Origin: Planctomycetia bacterium
GTDB lineage: Bacteria; Planctomycetota; Planctomycetia; Gemmatales; Gemmataceae
NCBI GenBank assembly: GCA_005799265.1
Contig: SYHD01000288.1
Span: 1-53,635 of the forward strand
Length of the DNA: 53,635 nucleotides
Direction of reading: 5' to 3'
The notes beneath the pieces were generated by a model. The model worked only from the letters and a program-made list of their open reading frames with translations. It did no database searches and had not been told where the DNA came from. Position numbers and translations under genes: made by a program. Numbering within the stretch: position 1 is the stretch's first letter; each line of letters begins with the position of its first letter. This document shows, piece by piece, positions 52,901-53,635 of this stretch.

Positions 52901-53068
52901 GACGACGCCGACGGGTACGATCTGATAGACACTGGCGTCGGTGGAGTAGAGGGCGCGATCGAGTCGATCGAAGCGCACCTCGCCGGCGATGGCGCGCGTG
53001 AGTTCCGCGCGCAGGGCGACGACGTCGACCGTGGGCTTCGAGACCAGAGGCAGCGAGGCGAGAGTCAT
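49922..53068 (-). CDS. FAD-binding and Fe-S oxidase (YdiJ-type 2-hydroxyacid dehydrogenase-like)
   Basis: 1048 aa. A GlcD-type FAD domain comes first (VVIPKTLDDVLATLKICSRL, ARGGGTSQAGQSIGPGVILDFS, TIGGMVANNSSGTRSLIYGK), then the FAD-oxidase C domain (GVYAHASVGCLHVRP, SGEHGDGLVRS). A 4Fe-4S ferredoxin-like part follows (GECRKKRGGTMCPSY, LCLECKACKSECPTN), then two CCG-type blocks (CCGRPM, CCGMAGS) near the end. Relatives oxidise D-lactate or D-2-hydroxyglutarate. The gene carries palindromic repeats read in frame at 50330-50387, 51147-51184 and 52277-52327, and its 3' end lies within REPIN copy B. The start at 53068 avoids an upstream inverted repeat. Confidence 0.92.
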   Translation of the reverse strand: MTLASLPLVSKPTVDVVALRAELTRAIAGEVRFDRLDRALYSTDASVYQIVPVGVVIPKTLDDVLATLKICSRLGVPITARGGGTSQAGQSIGPGVILDFSKYLNRVLEINAAERWVRVEPGCVLDELNQQVKTHKLQFAPDISTANRATIGGMVANNSSGTRSLIYGKTIDHVLELKVLLTDGSVMHARPLDDADVEAKCTQQDPEGAGYRVVRRLAAENADEIGRRYPKILRRVGGYNLDCFVPNTSPQRKQGLPLLALRASNPVNLANLFVGSEGTLGIVLEAKLRLVELPKAKALLVVQFRDLLDALAATPPILKHKPAAVEVMDRFILDCTKLNAEATRLRDFIVGDPGAILIIEFYGETVQELLPRLDALEGPLRALDGILHLHRATEAAAQARIWKLRTLALGLSMAEKGDAKAISFVEDTAVDPQRLRDYIDEFLQIIARHGTKAGVYAHASVGCLHVRPIVNLKTVEGVERFQRIADDVADLVLKYGGALSGEHGDGLVRSPYQEKMYGPTLYQAFREIKHTFDPQYLLNPGKIVDAPPLASSLRYGPAYQTPDVPTTFDFSSEGGLTRATELCAGVGECRKKRGGTMCPSYQATCDELHSTRGRANTLRLALTGQLDLLPSPSGRGAGGEGLTDPAVLAALDLCLECKACKSECPTNVDMARLKAEVLDQHHKKHGLPWRNWLFGNVATLSKWGCRLTPWSNWWARSGAGRWLNEKTLGIERGRTPPAFAALPFTSGPLYATSPAASLPEVLLFPDTFMNYHEPELGVATLVLMLGLKNLVIAGLPHSTRRATPAGHVWPDNLRCCGRPMISNGMLDQAVANATHNVERLFPWAAQGLPIIACEPSCILTMKDDYPALLRGELREKAKAVAARCFTFEEFLEQQLAGRASDGRSGSSLARPANERLTFRPGPKRILVQGHCHQRSLVGMGATIDLLKRIPGAEVIDVDAGCCGMAGSFGYEIEHYDISRMVGEQRLFPLIRQADADTVIVAPGFSCRMQIEHFTGRKAVHPATLLQSLLTNNSSPPLSPCTQGERGRG
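50330..50387. repeat. In-frame inverted repeat in the FAD/Fe-S oxidase gene
   Basis: Arms of 23 bp (50330-50352 and 50365-50387, one mismatch) with a 12-base centre. The left arm begins GTTAGCCGGACGCGCC. Read on the minus strand as LAGRASDGRSGSSLARPAN, between the ferredoxin part and the final CCG block. Confidence 0.9.
51147..51184. repeat. REP-type variant inside the FAD/Fe-S oxidase gene
   Basis: CCCTCACCCCCAGCCCCTCT followed by CCCAGAAGGAGAGGGGAG. It shares the CCCCTCTCC...GGAGAGGGG palindrome with the REPIN arms but has AGAA at the centre instead of GTACTCA. Read in frame as LPSPSGRGAGGEG. Confidence 0.88.
52277..52327. repeat. TSPQRKQG-type inverted repeat in the FAD/Fe-S oxidase gene
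   Basis: Perfect 24-bp arms (52277-52300 and 52304-52327) with only CAG between them. The left arm begins ACTAGCCCGCAGCGCAAGC. Read on the minus strand as NTSPQRKQGLPLLALRASNP within the FAD-binding domain. It belongs to the wider TSPxRKxG family also present in the PSD1 genes. Confidence 0.95.
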
Positions 53069-53079
53069 GCAAAATCCTT

Positions 53080-53198
53080 GGCGAACGGCCGGCGTAAGCC
53101 GGCTGGTGCGTGCGTGTGCCATCGGAAGTAATCATCAGCCAGCAGCTCTTCAACCTACCAGGCGCAGCGCACCAGCCGGCTTACGCCGGCCGTTCGCC
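53080..53198. repeat. 31-bp perfect inverted repeat flanking a 57-bp spacer
   Basis: Left arm 53080-53110 (begins GGCGAACGGCCGGCGTAAGC) and right arm 53168-53198 are exact reverse complements. Each arm also contains the small palindrome CCGGCGTAAGCCGG or its near-mirror. It fills the gap between the FAD/Fe-S oxidase start and the aminotransferase stop; the right arm supplies the aminotransferase's final residues ERPA and its stop codon. Confidence 0.93.
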
Positions 53199-53635
53199 TA
53201 ACTGTTTAAGCCCAGCGCGCAACCTCTGCAGTCCCTGTTCGAGCGTCTTGCCACCCCCCGCGAACGAGACGCGCAAGGTTCCTTCGCCGCCGTCGCCGTA
53301 CGCGGAGCCGTGGATGAGGACGACGCCCGCTTCCCGCAAGAGCCAGCGGCGCACGTCGTCGGACGTTCTGCCCAGGCCGCGCACGTCGAGCATCACGAAC
53401 AGGCCGCCTTCGGGCACGAGCGGCCGGACGCCCGGCAATCCGCTGAGTTCTTTCACCGCACGATCCCGGCGGCCCTGATACTCCGCCGTCATGGTGCGGA
53501 CGCACGATTGATCGCCCGACAGCGCCGCTGCCGCCGCATGCTGCACGAACATCGCCGGCCCGCGGCTGAACTGTTGCCAGACCAGCAGCATCGCTTTGAT
53601 AAGCTCAGCCGGCCCCGCGCAATAGCCGACGCGCC
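53181..53635 (-). CDS. PLP-dependent class I/II aminotransferase, C-terminal part (truncated by window edge)
   Basis: C-terminal part of a fold-type I aminotransferase. It continues past the window edge: the last bases encode RVGYCAGPAELIKAM, the typical RxGYxxGP segment just after the PLP Lys. The visible portion includes LSGLPGVRPLVPEGGLFVMLDVRGLG, LLREAGVVLIHGSAYGDGGEGTLRVSFAGG and a C-terminal helix. The Lys that binds PLP lies outside. The chain ends within an inverted repeat arm, so its last residues are repeat-derived. Its direction matches the oxidase gene downstream, 112 bp away. Confidence 0.88.
   Translation of the reverse strand, partial: RVGYCAGPAELIKAMLLVWQQFSRGPAMFVQHAAAAALSGDQSCVRTMTAEYQGRRDRAVKELSGLPGVRPLVPEGGLFVMLDVRGLGRTSDDVRRWLLREAGVVLIHGSAYGDGGEGTLRVSFAGGGKTLEQGLQRLRAGLKQLGERPA

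Overview
The window looks like a piece of a planctomycete chromosome, probably from the Gemmata/Pirellula side of the phylum. The argument rests on gene content: five intact DUF1501 proteins plus two DUF1501 fragments, two DUF1549/DUF1553 (PSCyt2/PSD1) proteins, a DUF1080 protein, a DUF1559-type protein, two Uma2 proteins, a DUF4058 protein, and palindromic repeats of the TSPTRKRG/TSPQRKQG kind read through inside genes. The DNA is GC-rich, most genes are monocistronic or in short runs, and many products start with a secretion signal. I found no rRNA, tRNA, CRISPR array, phage structural gene or complete insertion sequence.

Layout. 1-6.5 kb: the end of a DEAD-box RNA helicase gene, an M20 peptidase, a four-repeat secreted protein, a DUF1501 protein, a DUF3500-like Tat-type protein closed by a textbook terminator, and a small secreted protein. 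6.5-14.7 kb is a patchwork: YceK-like lipoprotein, an HNH nuclease with a small partner, Uma2 next to a 100-bp fragment of a DUF1501 3' end, an intact DUF1501 gene, a 132-bp REPIN-like element, a membrane-anchored C92 papain-like protein, a DUF1501 5' fragment fused to a solo REP, and a frameshifted EVE-HNH nuclease. 13.9-18.7 kb: a minus-strand run of DUF1080, a lysostaphin-like secreted protein, PSD1 and DUF4058. 18.8-24.5 kb: a MetE-like protein, a PIN toxin-antitoxin pair, DUF1501, higBA, a RidA-like protein and a sulfite-oxidase-like molybdoenzyme.

24.5-34.5 kb: a cytochrome-PSD1 protein, Uma2, a DUF1559-type gene split by one in-frame stop, a second PIN pair, DUF1501, two overlapping small genes of unknown function, a glycoside-hydrolase-like protein and hicBA. 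34.5-44 kb: secreted enzymes and propellers (an esterase, a WD40/thioredoxin-like fusion, an FGE-type protein, a beta-propeller), a CxxCH-bearing terpenoid-cyclase-fold protein flanked by one repeat family, DUF1501 and a lipoprotein esterase. 44-53.6 kb: an overlapping CPBP protease/PQQ-propeller pair, a trypsin-like protease with propeller, a very large FAD/Fe-S oxidase whose gene carries several in-frame palindromes and ends inside the second REPIN copy, and the end of a PLP aminotransferase gene.

Functionally this reads as envelope and extracellular metabolism (DUF1501, PSD1, DUF1080, esterases, glycoside-hydrolase-like proteins) mixed with small defence or addiction modules (two PIN pairs, higBA, hicBA, HNH and EVE-HNH nucleases). 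No single new multi-gene machine stands out. The strongest unexplained signal is a set of palindromic repeat families that have colonised both intergenic space and coding sequence, in two cases at the same relative site in two homologous sequences.
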